A stretch of 34,872 nt of DNA, from NCBI GenBank assembly GCA_947451425.1, contig CANGAC010000010.1:1-34872 (forward strand), written 5' to 3'. Positions within the stretch are counted from its first letter, which is position 1; each line of letters begins with the position of its first letter. A model generated the notes under the pieces. It had not been told where the DNA came from. It saw only the letters and a program-made list of their open reading frames with translations, and did no database searches. Below, one piece after another: positions 26,006 through 34,872 of the stretch. This DNA is from Bacteriovoracaceae bacterium (GTDB lineage: Bacteria > Bdellovibrionota > Bacteriovoracia > Bacteriovoracales > Bacteriovoracaceae). The position numbers and the translations under genes are program-made.

Positions 26006-26227
26006 ATGAGTGGGAAAAATGATTCACCTGACTTCGAAAGCTCGCTGAAAGAGCTCGAAAAAATTGTCCGAGAGCTTGAGTCGGGTGACGTGAATCTGGA
26101 CGATAGTTTGAAAAAATTTGAAAAGGGCATCGCTCTTTATAGAGAGTGTCGCCAGACACTGCAGACCGCCGAGAAAAAAATTAAAATCCTGAGCGATAGC
26201 CTCAAAGAAATGGATTACAAAGAGTAA
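26006..26227 (+). CDS. xseB: Exodeoxyribonuclease VII small subunit
   Basis: FESSLKELEKIVRELESGDVNLDDSLKKFEKGIALYRECRQTLQTAEKKIKIL. Confidence 0.95.
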   Translation: MSGKNDSPDFESSLKELEKIVRELESGDVNLDDSLKKFEKGIALYRECRQTLQTAEKKIKILSDSLKEMDYKE

Positions 26228-26287
26228 CCTTTCATAAATCCGGAATTCCCTTAGAATAGACTTAAATTTTCAAACGAAGGATCGTCC

Positions 26288-28993
26288 TTGAAACGTCTGA
26301 TAAAGACACTTGCCGCTCTCGCGGTTCTTTTTCTATTGGGTGTGGGCACCGTCATCGGGATTTTCTTCTACATCTCCATGGATCTTCCGCAGATCAATTC
26401 CCTGAAAGATTATAATCCTCCGATGAACTCGCGCATTCTCTCCCGTGATGGGGAAGTGCTGCTCGATATCGGTGTCGAAACTCGCGATGTCGTTCCTTTT
26501 GATAAAATCCCAAAGAAAGTCGTGGATGCCTTCCTCGCGGCTGAGGACGATAATTTTTATCACCATCAGGGAATTGATTATCTCGGGATCGTTCGCGCCT
26601 TTGCAGTGAATATGAAAGAAGGTCGGCTTGTTCAGGGTGGTTCAACGATTACTCAGCAGGTTGCGAAATCATTTCTTCTTTCAAAAGAAAGAACGATCTC
26701 AAGAAAAGTAAAAGATCTTCTCCTCGCTCGGAAAATAGAGGAAAAATTCACGAAAGAGGAAATCCTCTTTCTCTATCTGAACCAGGTTTATTTGGGTGGC
26801 GGCTATTACGGTGTGAAAGCTGCGTTCAAAGGCTACTTTGATAAAGACCTCACCGAAGCAACTCCGGCGGAGTGTGCACTTGTGGCAGGTCTTCTCGTGG
26901 CTCCCGGCAAATATTCTCCCTACGTAAATCCTCATCAGGCTAAAATCCGTCAGCGCTACGTTCTGAAGCGTCTTTATGAGACAGGAAAAATCCCGAAAGA
27001 AGAATACGAGAAATCCATCACGGAAGATATCAAGATGCGGATTCGCCGCACGAATGAATTGAAAGGTGGACACTTCACAGACTGGGTTCGCCAGGAAGTC
27101 AGTAAGACTGTGGGCTCTGATGAGTTCCTTAACAATGGTTTCACTGTTCAGACGACTCTGGATTGGTCACTCCAGTCTAAAGCCGAAAAAGCTGTGAAAG
27201 AAAAAGTGAAAGAACTTGATAAGAGACAGGGCTACCAGGGTGCAGTGAAACACTTTGAAGCTGAAGAAGAAATTTCTCAGTTCATCGTTGAACAGAGAAA
27301 AAAAATCCTGAAAGAGCAGTCATCATTCTTTATGTTCAGTCCTGAAGGGAAGAACATTTTTGAGTTCCACGAAGACGACGATGCTCTTCAGAAGAATATT
27401 TCTTACTATGAGGCTGAACGCGAAAAACTCAATGAACGCTTCCGCGGATTAGTCGACATCGGAAATCTTCCAAAAGACCCGTTCCTGGAATTTCTCCAGA
27501 TTGGTAAAACCTATCCGGCGATTGTCCTGAACGTGGATGATAACAAACGCACTGTTCTCGTCAGTATCGGCGGAACAAGAGCGATCATTCCGGAAACTGG
27601 TTTCGACTGGGCCCACGAAAGAAAATTCAGCGAGAACCCTCTCTATTTTAATCCGGTGAAAACGCCTTCGAAAATACTTAAGCGCGGAGACCAGATTCTC
27701 GTTCAGATCGACGATAAGAGTGTTTCTCTTGATCAGATGATCGCCGCTGATTTTTTCAAGAAGTACAAAGACGCTACTTTGAAGTCACTTCTTAAGAAGC
27801 AGGTTTTCTTCAAAGGAAAACTCGACCAGGAACCTGAAGTGGAAGGGGCCCTCATTGCCCTTAACGCCAACAACGGTGAAATTATCACGCTCGTAGGAGG
27901 AGTGGATTTCCAGAAGTCCCAGTTTAATCGCGTGATCCAGTCTTCGCGCCAACCGGGTTCATCGTTCAAGCCTTTCATCTATGCTGCTGCTCTTGAGAAC
28001 GGTTACAAGCCCAATACAACTCTGATGGATTCACCACAGGCCCTCGGAGGCGTCGATAATTCACTCAGCTGGAAGCCAAGAAACTACGACGGTGAGTTCA
28101 TGGGTCCCATGACTTTCCGTCACGCTCTCGAAGTCAGCCGAAACATCCCGACAGTAAGGCTTGTTCAGGATCTTGGTGTGACTAAGATTCATAATTTTGT
28201 GGAAAGGTTTCATATTTACGCCGACATCCCGAAAGATATGAGTTTATCCCTCGGATCATTCGGCATCAGTCTGGCCGAACTCACGAAGGGCTATGCCATT
28301 TTCCCGAATGGTGGTCGTGCCATCCGCCTCGTTCACATTACGTCGATCAAAGACCGGAACGGGAAATCCTATCCACCACCAGCCGCAGACCAGGCCTGGA
28401 AAGCAGAGACTCCAAAACCTGAAGTCGCCGATGGTGCAACTCCGGAAGCAGCTCCATCCGGAAATCCATTCCTTTCTAATCTTGGTGGATCCCAGGTTTA
28501 TGATCCGAAACTCGCTTACATCATGACGAATCTTCTTCGCGGAGTAACGATTTACGGAACTGCTGCTGCTGCGGCCGTTCGTCTCGGAACAAATATTGGT
28601 GGAAAAACCGGAACGACCAATAATTACGTAGATGCTCTTTTTGTTGGTTTTACCAATAACATCGTCGCCGGTGCGTGGGCAGGTTTCGATGATAACCGTC
28701 CTCTGGGATACGGTGAAACCGGCGGAAAAAGTGCGCTTCCGATCTGGATCGAATACATGGAAAATGCCATTCCCAAATATGGTGCCCCCGAGTTTCGTGT
28801 TCCTGAAGGCATTACTCAGGTAATGATTAATAAAGAAACGGGTAAGGTTCTTCCGCCAGGTTCTGCTGCAGGCTTTATGGAAGCCTTCGTAGAGGGCTCA
28901 AATCCTGAATCCGGACCGGATTCATTTGACCAGAATGGTAACTCATCAGAAGCGACCGCCACCGAGGACGACGACTACTTTAAGAATCAATAA
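26288..28993 (+). CDS. mrcA: Penicillin-binding protein 1A (transglycosylase/transpeptidase)
   Basis: FLAAEDDNFYHHQGIDYLGIVRA, GGSTITQQVAKSFLLS, SRQPGSSFKPFIY, GGKTGTTNNYVDALFVGF; an OB-like insert is present. Confidence 0.95.
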   Translation: MKRLIKTLAALAVLFLLGVGTVIGIFFYISMDLPQINSLKDYNPPMNSRILSRDGEVLLDIGVETRDVVPFDKIPKKVVDAFLAAEDDNFYHHQGIDYLGIVRAFAVNMKEGRLVQGGSTITQQVAKSFLLSKERTISRKVKDLLLARKIEEKFTKEEILFLYLNQVYLGGGYYGVKAAFKGYFDKDLTEATPAECALVAGLLVAPGKYSPYVNPHQAKIRQRYVLKRLYETGKIPKEEYEKSITEDIKMRIRRTNELKGGHFTDWVRQEVSKTVGSDEFLNNGFTVQTTLDWSLQSKAEKAVKEKVKELDKRQGYQGAVKHFEAEEEISQFIVEQRKKILKEQSSFFMFSPEGKNIFEFHEDDDALQKNISYYEAEREKLNERFRGLVDIGNLPKDPFLEFLQIGKTYPAIVLNVDDNKRTVLVSIGGTRAIIPETGFDWAHERKFSENPLYFNPVKTPSKILKRGDQILVQIDDKSVSLDQMIAADFFKKYKDATLKSLLKKQVFFKGKLDQEPEVEGALIALNANNGEIITLVGGVDFQKSQFNRVIQSSRQPGSSFKPFIYAAALENGYKPNTTLMDSPQALGGVDNSLSWKPRNYDGEFMGPMTFRHALEVSRNIPTVRLVQDLGVTKIHNFVERFHIYADIPKDMSLSLGSFGISLAELTKGYAIFPNGGRAIRLVHITSIKDRNGKSYPPPAADQAWKAETPKPEVADGATPEAAPSGNPFLSNLGGSQVYDPKLAYIMTNLLRGVTIYGTAAAAAVRLGTNIGGKTGTTNNYVDALFVGFTNNIVAGAWAGFDDNRPLGYGETGGKSALPIWIEYMENAIPKYGAPEFRVPEGITQVMINKETGKVLPPGSAAGFMEAFVEGSNPESGPDSFDQNGNSSEATATEDDDYFKNQ

Positions 28994-29034
28994 GAATTTT
29001 TGCAAAATGCCGATAGGACTTCTGTGGAGGTCCT

Positions 29035-29922
29035 ATGGCCCTAGATCGCAAAACTTTTTATTACTTTCTCGTGGGTGTTTTTCTCCTCCACGCTTCGCTT
29101 ATGGTGGTTCAACTCCGCGATCACCTGAAAAATGTAACTTTCACTCCTTCGAAGCCCATTAAAGTAAAACTTATCCAGGAAGCCCTGAAAGAAATGACGA
29201 CGACGCAGAAACGTCAAATCGTTCAATCCGAAGATTCTGAATCTCATGAAAAAGTTGAGAAAGCTTTTCTCAGCGATAAAGACAGAAGCTTCGAGCGCGA
29301 AACCATGGCCAAGCAGATCGATAGTTTCCAGAAAGCGGCTAAGGGTAATGCCTCTGTCACTCAGCCCGAGATGTCGAAAACTTCCAAAACTCAGAAGAAA
29401 GCCATCAAAGATCTTAAGCTCTCCGACTTCGGCATGCTGGCCGGAGATCCGCTTCCCGTGGAAAAAAGTCGTGCTCCCGCTTCAGAAAGTATCAAGGGAA
29501 TTGAAAACGGCGATATCGCAAGCCAGGGACTTTCGGCGACAAACGATTACGTTGAAGAGGTTAAGCTGGGAGATTTCACCCATCTCAATACCGTTGAATA
29601 CAAGCATTATGGATTCTTTCACCGGATCCGTCAGAAACTCGAGCAGTTCTGGGGCAAGACTCTTCATGAGAAAGCGGCAAATATCTTCCGTTCCGGCCGC
29701 CGACTTCCAGCAAGTGACAATCTCATCACTTCACTTCAGGTGACGCTGAATACGAAAGGCGAAATCGTAGGTGTTAAAATCATGGGCTCTTCCGGAGTTC
29801 GTGAGCTAGATGATGCCGCTATTGAGTCTTTTAATGAAGCAGGTCCCTTTCCGAACCCACCCAAAGATCTTCTGGTGAATGGCCAAGCCACGATTGAATG
29901 GGGCTTTGTCGTAAAAAGCTAA
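29035..29922 (+). CDS. TonB C-terminal-domain protein
   Basis: N-terminal TM anchor; C-terminus LQVTLNTKGEIVGVKIMGSSGVRELDDAAIESFNEAGPFPNPPKDLLVNGQATIEWGFVV. Confidence 0.85.
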   Translation: MALDRKTFYYFLVGVFLLHASLMVVQLRDHLKNVTFTPSKPIKVKLIQEALKEMTTTQKRQIVQSEDSESHEKVEKAFLSDKDRSFERETMAKQIDSFQKAAKGNASVTQPEMSKTSKTQKKAIKDLKLSDFGMLAGDPLPVEKSRAPASESIKGIENGDIASQGLSATNDYVEEVKLGDFTHLNTVEYKHYGFFHRIRQKLEQFWGKTLHEKAANIFRSGRRLPASDNLITSLQVTLNTKGEIVGVKIMGSSGVRELDDAAIESFNEAGPFPNPPKDLLVNGQATIEWGFVVKS

Positions 29923-29968
29923 ACTAATCCAGCTGGCGTACATTCGTACGCCTGAGATTAGTTATTTC
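29922..29968 (+). terminator. Hairpin after TonB-like gene
   Basis: AACTAATC...GGCGTAC-ATTC-GTACGCC...GATTAGTT; only a weak T tract. Confidence 0.6.
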
Positions 29969-29985
29969 TTCCATGAATTTTTTGA

Positions 29986-30264
29986 TTAGTGGGTATTACG
30001 AAGAAGTGTCTTGAGGCGATCAATCCCTTCCATCACAACATAGTCAGACCAGATCGAATCTAATTCTCTGATCGCTTCAATCACCTGAAGTGCGGCCTGA
30101 TCGCGGGAAATTTTCTGAGTTTCCGCAAACTGCGAAATGCTTTTGTTCAGGACTTCAATCACCGGTGAATTACAAACCTGATTAAGGCGTTCTTCGAAGG
30201 ATTGATTAAGTTTCTTTTCTTTGCTTTTGATGATGGCCGTATTCAGAAGCTGGATGGATTCCAT
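29986..30264 (-). CDS. Hypothetical helical protein
   Basis: 92-aa ORF with ATG start; no recognised family. Confidence 0.6.
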   Translation of the reverse strand: MESIQLLNTAIIKSKEKKLNQSFEERLNQVCNSPVIEVLNKSISQFAETQKISRDQAALQVIEAIRELDSIWSDYVVMEGIDRLKTLLRNTH

Positions 30265-30435
30265 TAAAACTTTTCCTTAACTACTAGCAAATATCTGGGT
30301 TGGGAGAGGCAGTATCGTCAAACAACGAAACTTCGTAAAGACGGATTTGATGATGAAGAAAAAATTTTAGAATGGAGTTCGAGGAGCGCTTAGAATGAAT
30401 CTGATCTAAATAAAAATTTTAATTCTGAGAGTGAA

Positions 30436-30462
30436 ACCGCCACAAATTTTCATTGTGGCGGT
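30436..30462 (-). terminator. Hairpin downstream of gcvH (CCGCCACAA/TTGTGGCGG)
   Basis: 9-bp perfect stem just past the gcvH stop; short T tract (TTT). Confidence 0.5.
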
Positions 30463-30470
30463 GATTATGT

Positions 30471-30860
30471 TTAGTGAGAGGTGTTGCAAAATTCCTGATA
30501 CTGCTGTGCCGTTAAAAGATTATTAAGTTCAGCGGTATTTTTAACCTTGACTTTGATGAGCCACGATCCGTACGCATCTGAATTAATTTTTTCTGGTGAT
30601 CCTTCAAGATCACTGTTCTTTGCGATTACTTCACCAGTTACAGGTGCATAAAGATCAGAAACAGATTTGATCGATTCAACGACGCCAAAAGTGTTTCCTG
30701 ATTTAAGCTCAGAACCTACATCGGGTACCTCAAGAAAAACGATGTCACCAAGTGCTGATTGCGCGAAATCGGTGATTCCGACAGTGACTGTGTCACCTTC
30801 AACCAGCGCCCATTCGTGCTCTTTGGTGTATTTCAGATTGGCTGGGATATTTGTGCTCAT
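30471..30860 (-). CDS. gcvH: Glycine cleavage system H protein
   Basis: KYTKEHEWALVEGDTVTVGITDFAQSALGDIVFLEVPDVG; lipoyl-lysine region FGVVESIKSVSDLYAPVTGEV. Confidence 0.97.
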   Translation of the reverse strand: MSTNIPANLKYTKEHEWALVEGDTVTVGITDFAQSALGDIVFLEVPDVGSELKSGNTFGVVESIKSVSDLYAPVTGEVIAKNSDLEGSPEKINSDAYGSWLIKVKVKNTAELNNLLTAQQYQEFCNTSH

Positions 30861-31933
30861 TTATGTCCTCCGGTTACGAATGGTTTCTTCGTGAGTTGTG
30901 CGGGATAGGCCTTTTGGCGGATATCAACATTAAATACTTCATCTTTCGGGGCTTTTTCAATTTCAATACGGGCAAAGGCGATACCTTTTCCGGTGATCAC
31001 CGACATTGTTCCGCTGGTCACAGTTCCAATCACAGTACCCTGACCGTCGAGGACCGGGTAATTCTCGCGCGGAATACCTTTATCGAGAGTGAGCTTCACT
31101 GTTTTATACTTGGCCTTCTTGGATTCGAGCGCCGACTTGCCAATAAAATTTGTTTTCGTCAGTTTTACTGTCCATCCGAGACCTGCGTCAAACGGATTAA
31201 TCTCATCATTGAGCTCGTGACCATAAAGCGGATAACAAACTTCAAGTCTCAGAACATCGCGTGCGGCAAGTCCGCATGGGGTGACTTTTTTCTCCATAAA
31301 CATTTGCCACATTTCTTTAATGGCGATGTGAGATCCAAAAATTTCAAATCCATCTTCACCGGTGTACCCCGTACGAGCAATGATGACCGGGTGATTACCA
31401 AAGCTTGTTTCATAGACTGAATAGTACTCAATATCGGGCAGGTCTTTCAGAAGTGGCTTCAGGGTAGAAAAAGCCTCCGGGCCTTGTAGGGCAAGAAGTG
31501 AAAAGGCACCCGATTTGTCAGTGAAGACACAATCAAAACCTTTATGATGAGAGTTCATCCACTCAAAGTCTTTATCAATGTTGGAAGCATTCACACAAAC
31601 AAGAACGCGTCCTGGATGGAGTTTATAAACGATCAGATCATCCACCACAGTGCCATTTTCACGGCAGAGAGGAGAGTAAATAGCTTTGCCCTGGGGGGCA
31701 CTGAGAATGTCATTTGTTACCAGATAGTCCGCAAATTTTTCAGCATCAACGCCTTCAATGAAAAACTCACCCATGTGACTGACATCGAACACACCGACTT
31801 TTTGCCTGACGGCGAGAACTTCATCTTTTACAGACGTATATTGAACCGGCATATCCCACCCGCCAAACGGAACCATTTTAGCTCCCAGTTTCACGTGTTC
31901 ATTATGCAGGCTCGTTTTTAAAAGCTCAGTCAT
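30857..31933 (-). CDS. gcvT: Aminomethyltransferase (glycine cleavage T protein)
   Basis: LHNEHVKLGAKMVPFGGWDMPVQY; ARTGYTGEDGFEIF; CGLAARDVLRLEVCYPLYGHELND. Confidence 0.97.
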   Translation of the reverse strand: MTELLKTSLHNEHVKLGAKMVPFGGWDMPVQYTSVKDEVLAVRQKVGVFDVSHMGEFFIEGVDAEKFADYLVTNDILSAPQGKAIYSPLCRENGTVVDDLIVYKLHPGRVLVCVNASNIDKDFEWMNSHHKGFDCVFTDKSGAFSLLALQGPEAFSTLKPLLKDLPDIEYYSVYETSFGNHPVIIARTGYTGEDGFEIFGSHIAIKEMWQMFMEKKVTPCGLAARDVLRLEVCYPLYGHELNDEINPFDAGLGWTVKLTKTNFIGKSALESKKAKYKTVKLTLDKGIPRENYPVLDGQGTVIGTVTSGTMSVITGKGIAFARIEIEKAPKDEVFNVDIRQKAYPAQLTKKPFVTGGHK

Positions 31934-31934
31934 A

Positions 31935-32801
31935 TTATCCTTTTATCTGCTTTTCAGCGGCAGTGATGAGATTTTCTATTAACGAAAGTACAGTCATGGG
32001 GCCCACTCCACCTGGAACAGGACTGACTGCACTGACAACTTCAGAAACATCTTGAGTGTGAACATCGCCCACGAGTTTTCCATTCTGGCTGTTCATTCCG
32101 ACATCAATCACGACAGTCTTTTTCGCTGAATCAAAGAAGGTCTTATCCAGAAAATGCGCCTTGCCGATGGCGGCAACAACAATATCGGCATTTCTGGTGA
32201 AGTGTTTCAGGTCTTTGGTTTTGGAATGAGTAAGAGTAACTGTCGCATTGAGATTTGTGAGAAGAAGAGAAAGAGGTTTCCCCACAATCAGGCTTCTGCC
32301 GACAATGACAATATTTTTGCCTTCTACCGGATAACCATAATACTTCAGAAGATTCACCACTCCCTTGGGTGTACAAGGAAGGAGAAGCTTCATATCGGTA
32401 GAGCCTTCGAAAAGCTTTCTGGTGTTTTCGCCATGAAATCCGTCGATATCTTTTGAGGGAATCACTAACTGCGGGAGATCCAGCACGGCGAGGTGATCAG
32501 TCACCGGAAGCTGGATGATGATCCCGTGTGTGCCTGGGTCATTGTTGAGCCCCTGCACGACTTTCAGAAAATCATCCGGAGAAATTCCCGGAAGAAGCTG
32601 GTGAAGAGTGAACTTCGCCCCGATTTCTTCGCAGAGTTTTTTCTTATTCCTGATGTAGCTGAGTGAGGCTGGATTATCGCCGACGAGAACTACGCTCATG
32701 GCAGGATGACAGCCACGGGCCTTAAGAGATTCGCATCTCTTTTTCAGTTCCAGTTTTACTTCTTCAACACAGGGTTTTGCGGAGAGGATTCTTGCAGTCA
32801 T
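31935..32801 (-). CDS. folD: Bifunctional methylenetetrahydrofolate dehydrogenase/cyclohydrolase
   Basis: VVLVGDNPASLSYIRNKKKLCEEIG, HGIIIQLPVTDHL, VIVGRSLIVGKPLSLLL, VSPVPGGVGPMTVLSLIENL; MTARILSAKP start at 32801. Confidence 0.95.
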   Translation of the reverse strand: MTARILSAKPCVEEVKLELKKRCESLKARGCHPAMSVVLVGDNPASLSYIRNKKKLCEEIGAKFTLHQLLPGISPDDFLKVVQGLNNDPGTHGIIIQLPVTDHLAVLDLPQLVIPSKDIDGFHGENTRKLFEGSTDMKLLLPCTPKGVVNLLKYYGYPVEGKNIVIVGRSLIVGKPLSLLLTNLNATVTLTHSKTKDLKHFTRNADIVVAAIGKAHFLDKTFFDSAKKTVVIDVGMNSQNGKLVGDVHTQDVSEVVSAVSPVPGGVGPMTVLSLIENLITAAEKQIKG

Positions 32802-32876
32802 AATTATGCAGTTAATATAAATTCCCCACGCCAAAAAGTCCTTTCTTATTTCATTCCTGTTTAGTATCTCTGAAGA

Positions 32877-33056
32877 ATGAAAACCCTTTTTTACGTCGGT
32901 CTTGGCATGCAGCTCTTCGGACTGACTGCTGTGGGCCTTTGCTTTTTTTCCGGAATCAAAAATGGGGATTACGGACAGTTAGAGCTGATTCAGCTTGTTC
33001 TCGGTTCATTCGTGTTTTACGTCGGAAATTATCTCAAGGGCCGGGCGAGTAGCTAG
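32877..33056 (+). CDS. Small 59-aa hydrophobic (two-TM) protein, absent from the ORF track
   Basis: ATG..TAG translates to MKTLFYVGLGMQLFGLTAVGLCFFSGIKNGDYGQLELIQLVLGSFVFYVGNYLKGRASS. Confidence 0.65.
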   Translation: MKTLFYVGLGMQLFGLTAVGLCFFSGIKNGDYGQLELIQLVLGSFVFYVGNYLKGRASS

Positions 33057-33110
33057 ACGTGGCCAGAATTCTTTAGGTACAATCTTCCTAACATCACCCA
33101 GGAATTTTTT

Positions 33111-33677
33111 TTGATTGTCCTTGCCATCGATCCAGGTTCTGTCACTGCGGGTTACGCTCTTTTAAAAAAAGAGGGTCGCAAAATCACCTATATTGCTTCC
33201 GGTATTTTAAAGTTCGATGCGAACGTTGAGTTTCTGCACAGGGTAAAAGATATCTTCGGGCAGACTCAGAAACTTCTCTCCGCTTTTACGCCGGATGAAA
33301 TTGCGCTCGAATCTCTCATCTTCGTGAAAAGTCCGACCGCGCTCATGAAACTCGCTCAGTCGCGGGGTACCATGCTCGCGGCTTTGTCCCAGGATTATCA
33401 CGAGAAGATTTTCGAATATTCACCCAACCTCGTGAAATCGACTGTCACTGGTCATGGCCATACAGATAAAGAAGGGATCCAGAAATTTTTAAAGCAATAT
33501 CTTGGTCTCTCGGATTTTAAAACCCATGATGAAAGTGATGCCTGTGCCATCGCCCTTTGCCATCTACTCTCGCGAGACATGCGCATCCCGGTTGAGAAAA
33601 AGAAAAAACCGTCGAAGAAGGCTGGTAATGGTCTCGCCGCTGCCCTCGCTCACAGAATTAAGGAACCAGCTCTATGA
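33111..33677 (+). CDS. ruvC: Crossover junction endodeoxyribonuclease RuvC
   Basis: VLAIDPGSVTAGYALL; ALESLIFVKSPTALMKLAQSRGTMLAAL; HDESDACAIALCHLL; TTG start. Confidence 0.95.
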   Translation: MIVLAIDPGSVTAGYALLKKEGRKITYIASGILKFDANVEFLHRVKDIFGQTQKLLSAFTPDEIALESLIFVKSPTALMKLAQSRGTMLAALSQDYHEKIFEYSPNLVKSTVTGHGHTDKEGIQKFLKQYLGLSDFKTHDESDACAIALCHLLSRDMRIPVEKKKKPSKKAGNGLAAALAHRIKEPAL

Positions 33678-34282
33678 TCGGATACATTTCAGGAACGGTA
33701 ATTTATTCGGACTCTCAAAAGTCCATCATCCTCACCGCCCAGGGGATTGGTTACGAAATTCATACCGCAACTCCTCTGGTTCCCAACAAAGACACATCCC
33801 TTTTTATTTCTCACATCATCAGAGAAGATGCGCAGAACCTTTTTGGCTTTGAAACAGCTGACGATAAAAAGTTTTTTGAAATGCTCCTGAGCGTGAATGG
33901 GATCGGCCCTAAGTCGGCGTTTGCTCTGGTCTCTCATCTCGGGATGTCTCAGATCATTACGGCGATCATCCTGGAAAATGTCGACGTCTTAAAATCAGCT
34001 CCAGGTGTCGGCAAAAAAAGTGCAGAACAAATCATTCTCTCTCTGAAAGATAAAGTCTCGAAACTTGAAGTTGGTCTTGTCACAAAAGACAGACCGGTCG
34101 TTGCTGGTGCCAAAGGCAAAGAAGACAATCAGCTTGATGCTTTCCTGGTGAAAGAAACTCTTGCTGCCTGCCAGGGCCTTGGTTTCCGCGACCAGGATGT
34201 GCTTCCGATGATCCAGAAACACATGGCCAATGTCTCTAAGCCTGAAGAGCTCCTGAAACTCATTCTGAAAGAGCTGAGGTAA
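33674..34282 (+). CDS. ruvA: Holliday junction DNA helicase subunit RuvA
   Basis: MIGYISGTVIYSD...FFEMLLSVNGIGPKSAFALVSHL...APGVGKKSAEQIILSLKDK. Confidence 0.96.
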   Translation: MIGYISGTVIYSDSQKSIILTAQGIGYEIHTATPLVPNKDTSLFISHIIREDAQNLFGFETADDKKFFEMLLSVNGIGPKSAFALVSHLGMSQIITAIILENVDVLKSAPGVGKKSAEQIILSLKDKVSKLEVGLVTKDRPVVAGAKGKEDNQLDAFLVKETLAACQGLGFRDQDVLPMIQKHMANVSKPEELLKLILKELR

Positions 34283-34285
34283 TTT

Positions 34286-34872
34286 ATGGAAAGACTCGTC
34301 GATGGAGATGTCACTCACTCCGACCGTGAACAGGAAGCCCAACTTCGCCCTCAGAATTTCTCAGAATTCATCGGTCAGAACAAAGTCGTCGATAATATCG
34401 ACCTGATGGTGAAATCCGCGATTGTCCGCAAAGCGGCAATGGATCACGCTCTTCTTTCCGGTCCTCCGGGACTCGGAAAAACATCGCTTGCGATGCTCAT
34501 CGCAAAAGCTCTCGGGTCTGAGCTCCACGTGGTTTCCGGTCCTGCCATTGAGAAAAAAGGCGATATTGCTGCCGTTCTCACGAATCTCAAGCCACGCGAC
34601 GTTCTCTTTATTGATGAGATCCATCGCATGCACATATCTGTCGAAGAAATTCTTTACTCTGCGATGGAAGATTTCCGTCTCGACATCCTGATCGGTCAGG
34701 GTGCTTCGGCCCGCACGATGCAAATTGAACTTATGCCTTTCACTCTCATTGGAGCGACCACCCGTTCTGGCCTTCTCTCCAATCCTCTTCGTGACCGCTT
34801 CACCGCTCACTTAAACTTTGATTACTATGAGCCGGAAAAAATCGCCGAGATCATTCTGAATAACTCAAAGAA
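34286..34872 (+). CDS. ruvB: Holliday junction DNA helicase RuvB (3' truncated by window)
   Basis: LRPQNFSEFIGQNKVVDNIDL...LLSGPPGLGKTSLAMLIA...VLFIDEIHRMHISVEEILYSAMEDF...LIGATTRSGLLSNPLRDRF; open to the right edge. Confidence 0.97.
   Translation, partial: MERLVDGDVTHSDREQEAQLRPQNFSEFIGQNKVVDNIDLMVKSAIVRKAAMDHALLSGPPGLGKTSLAMLIAKALGSELHVVSGPAIEKKGDIAAVLTNLKPRDVLFIDEIHRMHISVEEILYSAMEDFRLDILIGQGASARTMQIELMPFTLIGATTRSGLLSNPLRDRFTAHLNFDYYEPEKIAEIILNNSK

Noticed and set aside
26277-26290. AAGGA-TCG-TCCTT small hairpin over the PBP1A SD and TTG start
   Set aside because: Five-bp stem with a 3-nt loop is weak and could be chance.
32802-32876. Glycine riboswitch upstream of folD-gcvT-gcvH
   Set aside because: Region is only about 75 bp and lacks recognisable aptamer motifs.
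1-34872. CRISPR array, transposon, prophage or integron in the window
   Set aside because: No regularly spaced repeats, transposase, integrase or phage structural genes; tRNA-Asn has no adjacent integrase.

Overview
This 34.9 kb window is densely coding and mostly housekeeping. The overall content, including the flg operon layout, suggests a Bdellovibrionota/deltaproteobacteria-like genome, but that is inference. Left to right it contains: a membrane protein with a possible signal-peptidase-like C-terminus (5'-truncated); a small outer-membrane protein; a 2x[4Fe-4S] ferredoxin; fused isobutyryl-CoA mutase icmF plus a PduO-type adenosyltransferase; an FHA/RDD-like membrane protein; grxB; an IscA/ErpA-type protein; a YgfZ-TPR fusion; a HExxH protein resembling alpha-ketoglutarate-dependent peptide beta-hydroxylases; tRNA-Asn(GTT); an orphan astA with a coupled unknown gene; a plus-strand cluster (TPR/SH3, cNMP-binding, AI-2E transporter, bamD, TPR); a minus-strand flagellar operon flgF-flgG-flgA-flgH-flgI-flgJ-flgM-flgN-flgK-flgL-csrA-fliW; xseB; a PBP1A gene; a TonB-like gene; folD-gcvT-gcvH (no gcvP); a 59-aa ORF missing from the ORF track; and ruvC-ruvA-ruvB (ruvB truncated at the 3' end and also missing from the track). 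I saw no CRISPR array, transposon or prophage. The most interesting items are the HExxH/RPLRG protein, a promoter nested in a terminator-like hairpin that sequesters an SD, an inverted repeat bracketing the grxB -10, and several leaders with GGA motifs at or near the SD that could be CsrA targets. All functional calls come from reading motifs by eye; no search was run.
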